In this document: piece after piece, positions 52,034 through 61,139 of the stretch
Layout of the letters: every line of letters begins with the position of its first letter
Numbering within the stretch: the stretch's first letter is position 1
Assembly (NCBI GenBank): GCA_038138145.1
Contig: JAYQDD010000002.1
Location: 204,517 to 268,516 of the forward strand
Source: UBA3537 sp038138145
GTDB lineage: Bacteria; Bacteroidota; Bacteroidia; Flavobacteriales; Flavobacteriaceae
DNA length: 64,000 bases
Reading direction: 5' to 3'
Translations under genes and position numbers: made by a program
The notes under the pieces: generated by a model
What the model was told of the DNA's origin: nothing
Databases searched by the model: none
The model's input: the letters and a program-made list of their open reading frames with translations, nothing else

Positions 52034-52115
52034 TGCGGGCGGAGAGACTCGAACTCTCACACCTCGCGGCACTAGATCCTAAGTCTAGCGTGTCTACCAA
52101 TTCCACCACGCCCGC
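52034..52115 (-). tRNA. tRNA-Leu, anticodon UAG
   Basis: On the minus strand an 82-base class II tRNA is seen: acceptor GCGGGCG/CGCCCGC, D-arm TGGTGGAATTGGTAGACAC, anticodon stem CTAGA/TCTAG around CTTAGGA (anticodon TAG), short variable arm (TGCCGCGAGGTG) and T-loop GAGTTCGAGTCTC. CCA is not encoded. Confidence 0.96.
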
Positions 52116-52138
52116 GCAATCCTAAAATAATAGGGACG

Positions 52139-52168
52139 CAAATATAAACAATAGTTTATAAATTCAAA
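52139..52168 (-). promoter_or_regulatory. Two-box promoter of tRNA-Leu(UAG)
   Basis: On the minus strand TTTG (52165-52168), an 18-base spacer and TATATTTG (52139-52146) match the consensus fully, with the tRNA 5' end 23 bases downstream. The 18-base spacer is the same as for tRNA-Leu(CAA). Confidence 0.7.
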
Positions 52169-52201
52169 CTGAACAATGGAAATTTATTTGATCGTATTTC
52201 G

Positions 52202-52209
52202 TAATTTTG
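52202..52209 (+). promoter_or_regulatory. -7 promoter element of the M20 dipeptidase gene
   Basis: TAATTTTG (TAnnTTTG) lies 16 bases before the ATG. No clear -33 box. Confidence 0.45.
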
Positions 52210-52225
52210 AAAAAAACAAAAACCC

Positions 52226-53617
52226 ATGAAAACGCTAAAAACTTATGTTGAAACACACAAAGATCGATTTCTTGATGAACTCTTTGAATTGCTGAAAATT
52301 CCTTCCGTCAGTGCAGATTCAGCTTATAAAAAAGACGTTATTGCGACTGCAAAATTTGTAGCCAAAAGCTTAGAAAATGCAGGTTGCGCACACGTTGAAC
52401 TTTGTGAAACAGAAGGTTACCCTATTGTGTATGGAGAAAAATTAATCGACCCCAACTTACCCACCGTATTGGTCTATGGGCACTATGATGTTCAACCTGC
52501 AGACCCTATAGAACTTTGGGACTCCCCTCCTTTTGAACCCATCATCAAAACAACAGAATTACACCCCGAAGGCGCTATTTTTGCGCGCGGTGCATGTGAT
52601 GACAAAGGTCAAATGTATATGCATGTGAAAGCATTAGAATTTATGACCTCAACAAACCAACTGCCTTGCAATGTCAAATTCATGATTGAAGGTGAGGAAG
52701 AAGTAGGGAGTGAAAATTTGAGCACATTTGTAAAAAACAATGCTGAAAAGCTCAGCAATGACGTTATCCTTATTTCTGATACAGGGATGATTTCCAAAGA
52801 CACCCCCTCCATCACTACTGGACTACGTGGATTGAGTTATGTAGAAGTCGAAGTTACAGGACCAAATCGTGATTTACACTCTGGAATTTATGGCGGTGCT
52901 GTGGCAAATCCTATTAATATTCTAACCAAAATGATTGCGTCTTTACACGATGATAAAAACCGTATTACCATTCCTGGTTTTTATGATAAAGTTGAAGAAC
53001 TATCAAAAGAAGAACGCTCAGCCATGGCCGAAGCCCCTTTTTCTTTAGAAAACTACAAAAAAGCACTTGATATAGATGCTGTATATGGCGAGGAGGGGTA
53101 TACTACAAACGAACGCAATTCTATTCGGCCGACCCTTGATGTCAATGGTATTTGGGGTGGCTATACTGGTGAAGGCGCCAAAACAGTGATTGCCAGTAAG
53201 GCGTATGCGAAGATTTCTATGCGTTTGGTCCCGCATCAAGACCAACACGAAATTACAGCACTTTTCAAATCCCATTTTGAGTCTATTGCACCAAAGGGTG
53301 TCCGGGTCAAAGTAACACCACACCACGGTGGACAAGGATATGTAACGCCTATCGACAACATTGGATACCAAGCGGCATCAAAAGCCTATTTTGATACTTT
53401 TGGGAAACACCCCATTCCACAACGCGGTGGAGGAAGCATCCCTATTGTTGCGCTTTTTGAAGAGACACTAAAGAGCAAAACTATTCTTATGGGGTTTGGC
53501 CTCAATAGTGATGCCATCCATTCTCCAAATGAGCATTACGGCGTTTTTAATTATCTCAAAGGGATTGAGACGATTCCGTTGTTCTATAAATATTTTGTAG
53601 CGTTGAGTCATAACTAA
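52226..53617 (+). CDS. M20 family dipeptidase
   Basis: This is a cytosolic zinc dipeptidase of 463 residues (no signal peptide). Metal and catalytic residues lie in VYGHYDVQPADP (His, Asp), GACDDKGQM (bridging Asp), EGEEEVGSENL (general base Glu) and the C-terminal NEHYGVFNY His. A lid/dimerisation domain occupies the middle (DLHSGIYGGAVANP). It belongs to the carnosinase-like M20 branch. Single gene; it ends 13 bases from the convergent YjbR gene. Confidence 0.95.
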   Translation: MKTLKTYVETHKDRFLDELFELLKIPSVSADSAYKKDVIATAKFVAKSLENAGCAHVELCETEGYPIVYGEKLIDPNLPTVLVYGHYDVQPADPIELWDSPPFEPIIKTTELHPEGAIFARGACDDKGQMYMHVKALEFMTSTNQLPCNVKFMIEGEEEVGSENLSTFVKNNAEKLSNDVILISDTGMISKDTPSITTGLRGLSYVEVEVTGPNRDLHSGIYGGAVANPINILTKMIASLHDDKNRITIPGFYDKVEELSKEERSAMAEAPFSLENYKKALDIDAVYGEEGYTTNERNSIRPTLDVNGIWGGYTGEGAKTVIASKAYAKISMRLVPHQDQHEITALFKSHFESIAPKGVRVKVTPHHGGQGYVTPIDNIGYQAASKAYFDTFGKHPIPQRGGGSIPIVALFEETLKSKTILMGFGLNSDAIHSPNEHYGVFNYLKGIETIPLFYKYFVALSHN

Positions 53618-53630
53618 AAATCTTAATTCT

Positions 53631-53999
53631 TTACAAGGGAATTAATTTTTCACGCTGTTTTTTGCTCATATTTTGTATCACCATCTCGTAGCTGTGCGTA
53701 ATTAATTCTAGTAAAAATTCTGGGGTTAATTCATTGGTTTTCAAATGAATGGTATTCCAATGTTTCTTATTAGCATGAAACCCTGGCACAATACAATTAT
53801 ATTCTGCTCTGAGTTCTTCGGCATATTCTGGAGCACACTTCAATGTAATTGATGGCGCACCTTCCTCCCATTTTTCCAAAGGGCAAAGTGCAAATATTTT
53901 ACCCAAAACCTTAAATACCAAAGTGTCCTCGTCAAAAGGAAATTCTTCTGTTGTTTTTGGTTTTTTTAAACAAAATTCGCGAATGTATTCAATGGTCAT
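53631..53999 (-). CDS. MmcQ/YjbR family DNA-binding-fold protein
   Basis: The 122 residues have the YjbR/CyaY-like fold: FCLKKPKTTEEFPFDEDTLVFKVLGKIFAL at the start and the signature PGFHANKKHWNTIHL. Despite the 'DNA-binding' label, the family's role is not settled. It follows the cyclase gene on the same strand with nine bases between. Confidence 0.88.
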   Translation of the reverse strand: MTIEYIREFCLKKPKTTEEFPFDEDTLVFKVLGKIFALCPLEKWEEGAPSITLKCAPEYAEELRAEYNCIVPGFHANKKHWNTIHLKTNELTPEFLLELITHSYEMVIQNMSKKQREKLIPL

Positions 54000-54008
54000 T
54001 GGGTTATT

Positions 54009-54758
54009 TTAATCGTGCAACTTATACAATACGGGTTTGCTTGGGGAAGCATCATTTTGAAAGGGTGCAATGAGTAAATTTAAAATATATTTTCCATCAC
54101 TGACTGTGTTGGGTATATAAATGAGTTCTGTAATGGTGGCGTCCAGACGTACTTCTCCATCTACATCCCAAAAGGCCTTGTGTGCCAATAATTGGCTGTT
54201 ATCTTTTTCCTTGTCTACACTGGGCAAATCTACCAACAAATGCTTGACGCCTTTATTTCTTAAATAAATTGCTGCTGCTTCGGAAAGAAAAGGCGGATTA
54301 GAATGTGCATACTGCCGATTGAGTTTGTCTTTGGTGTTTGGCAACGTACGAATGGCAACGGCTTCACGCTTTTTATTACCAATGGCATAGCGCAGTTGTT
54401 TTTCTGAAATAATAAAATCGCCGTCTTTTGATTCTGGAACAACTGTGACCACTTCCGCCACAAATAAAAACTGTTTCAAACAGGTATTGATGCTGTGGAC
54501 TTCTTCGGTAATATGCCCTACACATTCGGTGTGTGTACCATGTGCATGTGGGTTAAATTCAATAGAATTAAAATTAACAGCAGCCCCACTTTTGATACTG
54601 CCTATCCAATTTTTGACCTTTGCAGGATAAATTTTTGGCGGTGGCAAGTACCAAGCATTCACATTGTCTTTTGCGGCTCGTAGTGGAATAGAAATATCGA
54701 TAGGTTGATCTACAAAGATGGTATAAGTTCGACTGTTGGCATGTATGATGGCTTTCAT
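54009..54758 (-). CDS. Cyclase family protein (kynurenine formamidase-like metal hydrolase)
   Basis: The central signature in this 249-residue protein is NPHAHGTHTECVGHIT, matching HxGTHxDxPxH of the cyclase/arylformamidase family with Glu for Asp. A second conserved part is VDLPSVDKEKDN. Members hydrolyse formylkynurenine, isatin or other amides using a Zn or Mn pair. No tryptophan degradation genes are nearby, so the substrate is open. Confidence 0.87.
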   Translation of the reverse strand: MKAIIHANSRTYTIFVDQPIDISIPLRAAKDNVNAWYLPPPKIYPAKVKNWIGSIKSGAAVNFNSIEFNPHAHGTHTECVGHITEEVHSINTCLKQFLFVAEVVTVVPESKDGDFIISEKQLRYAIGNKKREAVAIRTLPNTKDKLNRQYAHSNPPFLSEAAAIYLRNKGVKHLLVDLPSVDKEKDNSQLLAHKAFWDVDGEVRLDATITELIYIPNTVSDGKYILNLLIAPFQNDASPSKPVLYKLHD

Positions 54759-54793
54759 AAAAAATTGAGGTTTTCCATAAATTTAATAAAAAT

Positions 54794-55918
54794 TTAGATA
54801 AAAAATAAATCGGATGCGATTCCATCGCACAAAAATTTCCCTTTTGCAGTTGTTTTTAGAACATCACCATCAATGACAAGGGTTTGGGCGTTAATATGCT
54901 TTTGTGCGTTTTTCAATAATTCGATTTGAAATGTCTGGCCAAATTCTTTTTCGATATGTGCTAAAGATACGCCCCAAATGGTACGAAGCCCCGTCATTAA
55001 ATATTCATTAAAACGATTTTCGGGGGTCAAAATTTCTTCCGTGCGCGGTAATTTTTCCTCTGCCAATGCTTTGATATAGTTAACATTATTCGACACATTC
55101 CAAGTACGCTTTTCCCCATCAAAAGAGTGCGCCGATGGCCCAACGCCGAGGTAGGGTTTACCTAACCAATAATTGCTGTTGTGTTTTGAGAAATAGTTAG
55201 GTTTTCCGAAACTGCATACCTCATAGTGTGTATAGCCAGCTTTAGCAGTTTCTTCCACTAAAATTTGAAAATGAGCAGCTGCTACAGTATCGTTCATTGG
55301 GGGGTGTTGTGCGGTTTTGATAAAGTGCTCTAAAGCTGTTTTTGGCTCAACTGTAAGGGCATAACACGACAAGTGATTCAATTGTAAATCGAAGACAATT
55401 TGAAGGTTTTCTTTCCAACGTCCATTGGACATTTGTGGCATTCCATACAGCAAATCTGTAGTGATATTATCAAAGTAGGGGGTTGCCATTTCTATACATT
55501 GACGCGCTTCTTTGGCGCTATGCGCACGGTTCATCAGCTGTAAATCTTCATCAAAAAAAGATTGGATACCAATACTCAATCTGTTGATGGGTGTGGATGC
55601 AAATGCTTGAATTTTGTTAAGGGTTAAATCATCCGGATTGGCTTCCAAAGTGATTTCTGTATTGGGCTTAACGTTGTAATAGACATCAATGGTTTGAAAA
55701 ATTACATTCAAATCTTCCAAGGTCAAAAGCGATGGTGTTCCACCACCAAAATAAATGGATTCTAATGGTGCGGATTTTAATTCTTTTGCTCTAAGTTGAA
55801 GTTCTTTGCAAAGGGCTGCGATAAAGTCTTGCTTATGCTTTTGGTTGGTCGAAAAATGAAAATTACAATAATGACAAGCCTTTTTACAAAATGGAATATG
55901 GAGATAGAGTCCTGCCAA
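54794..55918 (-). CDS. hemW: HemW-like radical SAM protein
   Basis: At 374 residues it opens MAGLYLHIPFCKKACHYCNFHF with the CxxxCxxC cluster site. It has the HemN/HemW-type GGGTPSLL and NPDD motifs, and the C-terminal HemN domain (NRFNEYLMTGLRT). Length and the CxYCxF motif fit HemW, a haem chaperone, not the true coproporphyrinogen dehydrogenase HemN. The start is TTG, placed by family alignment two bases after the DinB stop; no ATG is available. Confidence 0.92.
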   Translation of the reverse strand: MAGLYLHIPFCKKACHYCNFHFSTNQKHKQDFIAALCKELQLRAKELKSAPLESIYFGGGTPSLLTLEDLNVIFQTIDVYYNVKPNTEITLEANPDDLTLNKIQAFASTPINRLSIGIQSFFDEDLQLMNRAHSAKEARQCIEMATPYFDNITTDLLYGMPQMSNGRWKENLQIVFDLQLNHLSCYALTVEPKTALEHFIKTAQHPPMNDTVAAAHFQILVEETAKAGYTHYEVCSFGKPNYFSKHNSNYWLGKPYLGVGPSAHSFDGEKRTWNVSNNVNYIKALAEEKLPRTEEILTPENRFNEYLMTGLRTIWGVSLAHIEKEFGQTFQIELLKNAQKHINAQTLVIDGDVLKTTAKGKFLCDGIASDLFFI

Positions 55919-55920
55919 AA

Positions 55921-56451
55921 TTATGCGTTAAATTTAGATTTTTTGGCTAACCGAATGTGTTCTAAATGGTGTCTACAATGCCACTCATAAATCGCTAAGT
56001 TTTCTCTTAGACTAATGACTTCATTTCCATCAGGATGAATAAAGGTTTTTTTCCATTGTTCAGCATTTAAATTTTTCAAAAGAAATACCCATCTTATGTG
56101 TATAAACTTAAGACACAATAATGTACTTTCTAAATCAAATTCCAAGGTATCTGGCAACTTCGCCCATTCGGCTTCTTCGTAAGTTTTTATTGTTGGATGG
56201 TTTTCTGTAAGCGCCAATTTAAACCGCACAAAACTATTGATATGACTGTCCAAACAATGACATACTACTTGATGAATTGTCCATCCTTTAGGGCGATATT
56301 GAAGCTGTAACTCCTTTGTGTTCAAGCCATTGACTTCTTTAGAAACGAGAGCGGGAAAAAGTTCGATGGTACCAATCCATCTATTGATGTGTTCTTGATT
56401 TATTTTTTGGGGGATAAGGGGTTTTCCAATGGGATATTTTAGGGCATTCAT
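55921..56451 (-). CDS. DinB/YfiT-like family protein
   Basis: The protein is a 176-residue four-helix bundle of the DinB superfamily with likely metal-binding His residues in HQVVCHCLDSHIN (second helix) and YEWHCRHHLEHI (last helix). This matches the YfiT/putative metal-dependent hydrolase group, some of which are thiol transferases. It lies between ruvC (two bases upstream) and hemW (two bases downstream) in a tight run. Confidence 0.88.
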   Translation of the reverse strand: MNALKYPIGKPLIPQKINQEHINRWIGTIELFPALVSKEVNGLNTKELQLQYRPKGWTIHQVVCHCLDSHINSFVRFKLALTENHPTIKTYEEAEWAKLPDTLEFDLESTLLCLKFIHIRWVFLLKNLNAEQWKKTFIHPDGNEVISLRENLAIYEWHCRHHLEHIRLAKKSKFNA

Positions 56452-56453
56452 AT

Positions 56454-57020
56454 TTATTTTTTTATTCTGTTTTCATTCTGTTTGACAAAAGCACTCCAAC
56501 CCGTATAGCTTTTCCCAGCGGTTGTTTTTCCAGCGTTGTAAAAATGACAAACCGCAGCCGCTAAACCATCTGTGGAATCCAAATTTTTGGGTAATTCTTT
56601 CAGTTGCAAAAGACTTTGTAGCATTTTGGCCACTTGTTCTTTGCTGGCATTTCCATTGCCCGTAATGGCCATTTTTATTTTTTTTGGTGAATATTCAGTG
56701 ATGGGAATTTCTCTAGACAAACCAGCGGCCATAGCCACCCCTTGTGCTCGACCAAGTTTGAGCATACTTTGTACATTTTTGCCAAAAAACGGGGCTTCAA
56801 TCGCAATTTCATCCGGGTTGAAGGTGTCGATCAGTTCTAGAGTACGTTCAAAAATGAGTTTTAATTTTAAGTAATGATCGCTGTATTTTTTGAGTTGCAA
56901 TTCATTCAATTGCAAAAACTCCATCGCTTTCCCTTTGACTTTAATGAGTCCAAAACCCATAATCGTTGTTCCAGGATCGATGCCTAAAATAATTTTTTCA
57001 CTTGTCGTTGTTGTACCCAT
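56454..57020 (-). CDS. ruvC: Crossover junction endodeoxyribonuclease RuvC
   Basis: The sequence shows an RNase H-fold nuclease (188 aa) with catalytic acids in LGIDPGTTIMGFG, IAIEAPFFGKN and NLDSTDGLAAAVCHF. It resolves Holliday junctions with RuvAB. A short Lys-rich extension follows the usual family end. ruvA and ruvB are not adjacent, as is common in the phylum. Confidence 0.96.
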   Translation of the reverse strand: MGTTTTSEKIILGIDPGTTIMGFGLIKVKGKAMEFLQLNELQLKKYSDHYLKLKLIFERTLELIDTFNPDEIAIEAPFFGKNVQSMLKLGRAQGVAMAAGLSREIPITEYSPKKIKMAITGNGNASKEQVAKMLQSLLQLKELPKNLDSTDGLAAAVCHFYNAGKTTAGKSYTGWSAFVKQNENRIKK

Positions 57021-57043
57021 TTGGTGTTTTTGGTTGCTGAAAA

Positions 57044-57520
57044 TTATTTTGCATTTAGAATAATCGGTAATGTAAATTCAACTGCAACATGTTGCCCTCT
57101 TTTTATGGCGGGATAAAGCGTAGGTAAATCATTGAGTGCTTTTTCCAAAATCGACTTTAAATCTGCTGTAGAACGATCCAGCGACGCATCGGTTGTGACA
57201 TCAGACAAGGATAGAATTCCAGAATTTGACACTAAAAAACGTAAATTAACCGTATCATTTACAAAAGGTTGTACAACATCTTGGTTTTGCTTCAGTACCT
57301 CCAAAACATAGGTGGAAAGTGTGGTTTCAAAACACGCTTTATTTTCCTCAAAATTGATGGTATCTGCACAACTTTCAAAACTTGGGTATTGATCCACTTC
57401 ATCCCACGAAAATGTTTCTAATTCTTGTTCAAGAATAGATGCTGCATCCATTTTCTTTTTTTCGAAATAAGAGCATGAACACAAACAAAACGACAAAAAA
57501 AGCAGTATTGATAAGCGCAT
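57044..57520 (-). CDS. Putative lipoprotein with TonB C-terminal-like domain
   Basis: The 158 residues start with a lipoprotein signal (MRLSILLFLSFCLCSCSYF; lipid Cys near residue 16). The rest is one small domain with FVNDTVNLRFLVSNSGILSLSDV and TLYPAIKRGQHVAVEFTLPI, resembling the beta-alpha-beta end domain of TonB-like proteins found as single domains in Bacteroidota. There is no TonB transmembrane anchor. Outer-membrane lipoprotein location is likely; function unknown. Confidence 0.75.
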   Translation of the reverse strand: MRLSILLFLSFCLCSCSYFEKKKMDAASILEQELETFSWDEVDQYPSFESCADTINFEENKACFETTLSTYVLEVLKQNQDVVQPFVNDTVNLRFLVSNSGILSLSDVTTDASLDRSTADLKSILEKALNDLPTLYPAIKRGQHVAVEFTLPIILNAK

Positions 57521-57597
57521 TGGTTTGTTATAAACCTTAAAATTACGCTTTTAATTTGAACTGTAAAAACCTTTGAAATTTATCCCGTTTTAAATTT

Positions 57598-59217
57598 TTA
57601 TTTTTTGGGTTGTGCATTGGGCGCACCACCCATGATTTCAGCATTGGCAAAGGGCTCAAATTGCTTAAAATTCTCAATGAATGAATTTGCCAATTGATAG
57701 GCAATTTTATAGAATCCATCGTCATTGTTCCACGTTTTTCGAGGACTCAAAATTGCAGTAGCTACATTGGGGCAAACGCGGGGCTGTAGAACACCAAAAA
57801 CAGAGTGGATATGATAATTGTCTTTGTTGGCGGCCTCCAAAGAACCATCCATTGCCGCGGCAATCATGGCTCTGGTGTGCTTAAGTCCCATACGTTCTCC
57901 TATGCCATAGGGGCCACCTGTCCAGCCCGTATTGACGAGCCAAACTGTAACCCCCGCCGATTTCATTTTTGCGCTCAACATTTCGGCATATGTAGTGGGG
58001 TGAAGGGGCATAAAAGGCGCCCCAAAACAAGCCGAAAAGATGGGTTTGGGTTCATTGATGCCGGCCTCGGTACCCGCCACTTTGGCGGTATAGCCCGAAA
58101 TAAAATGATAGGCCGCCTGACCAGGTGTAAGTTTCGAAATGGGCGGCAGTACACCAAAAGCATCAGCGGTTAAGAAAAAAATATTTTTGGGGTTCCCCCC
58201 TATAGAATTGGGTTGAATATTTTGGATATGGTGGATGGGGTAACTCACACGCGTGTTGGGGGTGATGCTTTTGTCTGTAAAATCGACATTACCATTTTTA
58301 TCCATCACCACATTCTCCAAAATTGCCCCTTTTTTTATGGCGTTATAAATGTCTGGTTCTTTGGACTTGGACAAATTAATCACTTTGGCATAGCAGCCCC
58401 CTTCAAAATTGAATATGGTATTTTCGGCGGTCCAGCCATGCTCGTCATCGCCAATGAGTTGACGTTCTGGATCGGTGGATAGTGTGGTTTTTCCAGTGCC
58501 AGAAAGTCCAAAAAATATGGAGGTTTCACCGTTTTTGCCCACATTGGCACTGCAATGCATGGGCAAGGTATTTTTATATACAGGCAAAATAAAATTAAGC
58601 GCCGAAAAAATGCCTTTTTTGATTTCTCCCGTATAACCCGTTCCGCCAATTAAAGCGATTTTTTTGGTAAAATTTAAAATGGCAAAATTGTGTTGCCGTG
58701 TACCATCTTCTTTTGGTATAGCCATAAAACCAGGCGCATTGACAATGGTCCATTCGGGGGTGAAATTTTCAAGTTCTGAGGCAGTAGGGCGCATAAACAT
58801 ATTGTAGGCAAAAAAATTGCTCCATGGATATTCATTGATGACCCGAATATTGACCCGATACTTGGAATCGGCACAGACATAACTATCGCGCACATACAGT
58901 TCCTTATCGTTAAGGTAGGTAATCACTTTGGTGTAGAGTTTGTCAAAGGCGCTGGGCAAAAATGGAATATTGATATCCCCCCACCAGACCTTGTCTTTGG
59001 TGATGGCGTCTTGAACAATAAAACGGTCTTTGGGCGAACGTCCTGTAAACTCGCCTGTGTTGATGGCGAGCGCACCAGAGGAGGCCTCGACGCCTTGTTT
59101 TAGGGCAATGGTTTTAGCGTGTAATTGTTCTGGAGAACATTGGTAATGAACAGACGTTGAGGTTATTCCGAGGGCTTTTAACGAAATCGTTTTCGTAACT
59201 TGGCGTACGTGTTCCAT
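57598..59217 (-). CDS. pckA: Phosphoenolpyruvate carboxykinase (ATP)
   Basis: The 539-residue protein is the ATP type of PEPCK: oxaloacetate site TGRSPKDRFIV, IALIGGTGYTGEIKKG, P-loop GLSGTGKTTLSTD, metal site GDDEHGW and the nucleotide-binding ANTRVSYP-like region (SITPNTRVSYPI). It turns oxaloacetate into phosphoenolpyruvate for gluconeogenesis. Monocistronic with its own promoter element. Confidence 0.97.
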   Translation of the reverse strand: MEHVRQVTKTISLKALGITSTSVHYQCSPEQLHAKTIALKQGVEASSGALAINTGEFTGRSPKDRFIVQDAITKDKVWWGDINIPFLPSAFDKLYTKVITYLNDKELYVRDSYVCADSKYRVNIRVINEYPWSNFFAYNMFMRPTASELENFTPEWTIVNAPGFMAIPKEDGTRQHNFAILNFTKKIALIGGTGYTGEIKKGIFSALNFILPVYKNTLPMHCSANVGKNGETSIFFGLSGTGKTTLSTDPERQLIGDDEHGWTAENTIFNFEGGCYAKVINLSKSKEPDIYNAIKKGAILENVVMDKNGNVDFTDKSITPNTRVSYPIHHIQNIQPNSIGGNPKNIFFLTADAFGVLPPISKLTPGQAAYHFISGYTAKVAGTEAGINEPKPIFSACFGAPFMPLHPTTYAEMLSAKMKSAGVTVWLVNTGWTGGPYGIGERMGLKHTRAMIAAAMDGSLEAANKDNYHIHSVFGVLQPRVCPNVATAILSPRKTWNNDDGFYKIAYQLANSFIENFKQFEPFANAEIMGGAPNAQPKK

Positions 59218-59241
59218 AAAAAGTGAATTACATTAAAGCAA

Positions 59242-59249
59242 CAAAGGTA
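59242..59249 (-). promoter_or_regulatory. -7 promoter element of pckA
   Basis: The minus strand reads TACCTTTG (TAnnTTTG), 24 bases before the pckA ATG. The -33 region is not clear. Confidence 0.5.
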
Positions 59250-59280
59250 CTTATTCTTTTAAAAACAGCTAAAATTTAAC

Positions 59281-59673
59281 TTAATTTTTACGTTTTAAAA
59301 GATAAAACACAAGCACTCCCCAAGCACAAATCAGCAATAACCCTCCGAGGGGGGTAACAGGTCCAAAAAACGAAAAATCAATGGGGGTTAAAGAATTGGT
59401 GGCCAATAGATAAATAGAACCCGAAAACAAAAGAACACCCAAAAGCACAAGCCAAAACAGACGCTTTTTTTGTTGGGGTTGGAGTTGTGGCATCAGCCCA
59501 ACCACAAAAAGAAAAAATGCATGGTACATTTGGTAACGTACCCCTGTTTGAAAACTTTCTAAACTCGTGGGGTTCAGCGCATCACGAAGTCCGTGGGCCG
59601 CAAAAGCACCCAAAATTACAGCAATCAAACCCAAAATTGAGGCCACCAAAAATATTTTCTTTTCCATACTCAT
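59281..59673 (-). CDS. DUF423 family membrane protein
   Basis: Four transmembrane helices in 130 residues. The start (VASILGLIAVILGAFAAHGLRDAL) and ENFLTGVRYQMYHA-like FQTGVRYQMYHAFFLF are the DUF423 signature, and FGPVTPLGGLLLICAWG ends it. Function not established. It has a -7 element 22 bases upstream and lies divergent from the saccharopine dehydrogenase-family gene. Confidence 0.92.
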   Translation of the reverse strand: MSMEKKIFLVASILGLIAVILGAFAAHGLRDALNPTSLESFQTGVRYQMYHAFFLFVVGLMPQLQPQQKKRLFWLVLLGVLLFSGSIYLLATNSLTPIDFSFFGPVTPLGGLLLICAWGVLVFYLLKRKN

Positions 59674-59695
59674 TTTAAATAATTAACTTTAGACA

Positions 59696-59703
59696 CAAAA
59701 GTA
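59696..59703 (-). promoter_or_regulatory. -7 promoter element of the DUF423 gene
   Basis: The minus strand reads TACTTTTG (TAnnTTTG), 22 bases before the ATG. Confidence 0.45.
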
Positions 59704-59720
59704 ATCATTGCAACCACAAT

Positions 59721-61085
59721 ATGCGAACTATCCTTATTATTGGCGCTGGTAAATCCACAGCATACCTTGTACAATACCTACTGCAAAAGTCAGAGACAGA
59801 ACAACTCCGTATCCTTTTGGCAGATAAAACTATTGAATTTGCTAAAAAACTGATTGACCAACACCCCAATGGCCAAGCTATTGCGTTTGATGTTTTTGAT
59901 GAACAACAACGCCAAAAAGCTATTCAAAATGCGGATATCGTGGTTTCGATGTTGCCCACGCGTTTTCATATCGAGGTGGCCAAAGATTGTTTAAAATTCG
60001 GAAAAAATATGGTCACTGCTTCTTATGTTAGCGATGAGATGCAAGCCCTACACAAAGAGGTTGAAGCCAAAGGCCTATTGTTTTTAAACGAAATGGGCGT
60101 GGATCCGGGTATCGATCATATGAGTGCCATGGCAGTCATTGACCGCATCAAAGCCAATGGTAGCGAAATGTTGCTTTTTGAATCGTTTACCGGTGGAGTT
60201 GTAGCGCCTGAAAGTGACGACAATTTGTGGCATTATAAATTTACATGGAATCCGAGAAACGTGGTAACGGCAGGTCAAGGCGGTGCGGCAAAATTTTTGC
60301 AAGAAGGAAAATTCAAATATATCCCCTACCACCGTTTGTTCCGTAGGACAGAGTTTTTGGAAGTCGACGGTTATGGTCGCTTTGAGGCCTATGCCAATAG
60401 AGATTCTCTAAAATACCAAAGCGCCTATGGACTCGACAACATTCAAACGCTGTACCGAGGCACCATCAGACGGGTGGGCTTTGGTAAAGCATGGCAAAAA
60501 TTTATTATGCTGGGCATGACGGACGATAGCTATACCATTGAAGATAGTGAACATATGAGCTATAGAGATTTTATTAACTCCTTTTTGCCCTACAGCCACA
60601 CAGATTCTGTGGAACTCAAACTTAGGCATCAGTTAAAAATTGATCAAGATGATATCATTTGGGAAAAATTGGAGGAATTGGATTTGTTTAATCCCAACAA
60701 AAAAGTAGGACTCAAAAATGCAACGCCTGCGCAAATTTTACAAAAAATTTTGATGGACAGTTGGACCCTCAAACAAGAGGACAAAGACATGATTGTGATG
60801 TACCACAAATTTGGGTATAAATTGAATGGAAAAAAACACCAAATCGATGCAACGATGGTGTGTAAAGGCGAAAACCAAACCTACACCGCTATGGCAAAAA
60901 CCGTAGGATTGCCTGTTGCTATAGCTACAATAAAAATGCTTAATAACGAATTTGACCTAAAAGGTGTGCAAATTCCAACAAAAAAAGCCATTTACAAACC
61001 AATTTTAAAAGAATTAGAAGGTTTTGATATCATTTTTAAAGAAAAAGAGGTAAAATACTTAGGATATAATATATTAAATGCTTGA
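59721..61085 (+). CDS. Saccharopine dehydrogenase family protein
   Basis: The sequence shows a 454-residue enzyme of the glutamate-forming saccharopine dehydrogenase/reductase (Lys9) type: N-terminal Rossmann fold (ILIIGAGKSTAYLVQYL), NEMGVDPGIDHMSAM around residue 128, and a substrate domain with AAKFLQEGKFKYIPYHRLF. In fungi the enzyme serves alpha-aminoadipate lysine synthesis, in animals and plants lysine breakdown. In Bacteroidota it may act in lysine catabolism or on a related diamine intermediate. An Lrp/AsnC regulator follows 54 bases downstream. Confidence 0.9.
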   Translation: MRTILIIGAGKSTAYLVQYLLQKSETEQLRILLADKTIEFAKKLIDQHPNGQAIAFDVFDEQQRQKAIQNADIVVSMLPTRFHIEVAKDCLKFGKNMVTASYVSDEMQALHKEVEAKGLLFLNEMGVDPGIDHMSAMAVIDRIKANGSEMLLFESFTGGVVAPESDDNLWHYKFTWNPRNVVTAGQGGAAKFLQEGKFKYIPYHRLFRRTEFLEVDGYGRFEAYANRDSLKYQSAYGLDNIQTLYRGTIRRVGFGKAWQKFIMLGMTDDSYTIEDSEHMSYRDFINSFLPYSHTDSVELKLRHQLKIDQDDIIWEKLEELDLFNPNKKVGLKNATPAQILQKILMDSWTLKQEDKDMIVMYHKFGYKLNGKKHQIDATMVCKGENQTYTAMAKTVGLPVAIATIKMLNNEFDLKGVQIPTKKAIYKPILKELEGFDIIFKEKEVKYLGYNILNA

Positions 61086-61113
61086 TTTTATTATAAATCA
61101 TAAAATATTTATA

Positions 61114-61121
61114 TATTTTTG
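61114..61121 (+). promoter_or_regulatory. -7 promoter element of the Lrp/AsnC gene
   Basis: TATTTTTG (TAnnTTTG) lies 18 bases before the ATG in the very AT-rich gap after the saccharopine dehydrogenase-family gene. Confidence 0.45.
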
Positions 61122-61139
61122 TACTGTTTACGCTTTTAA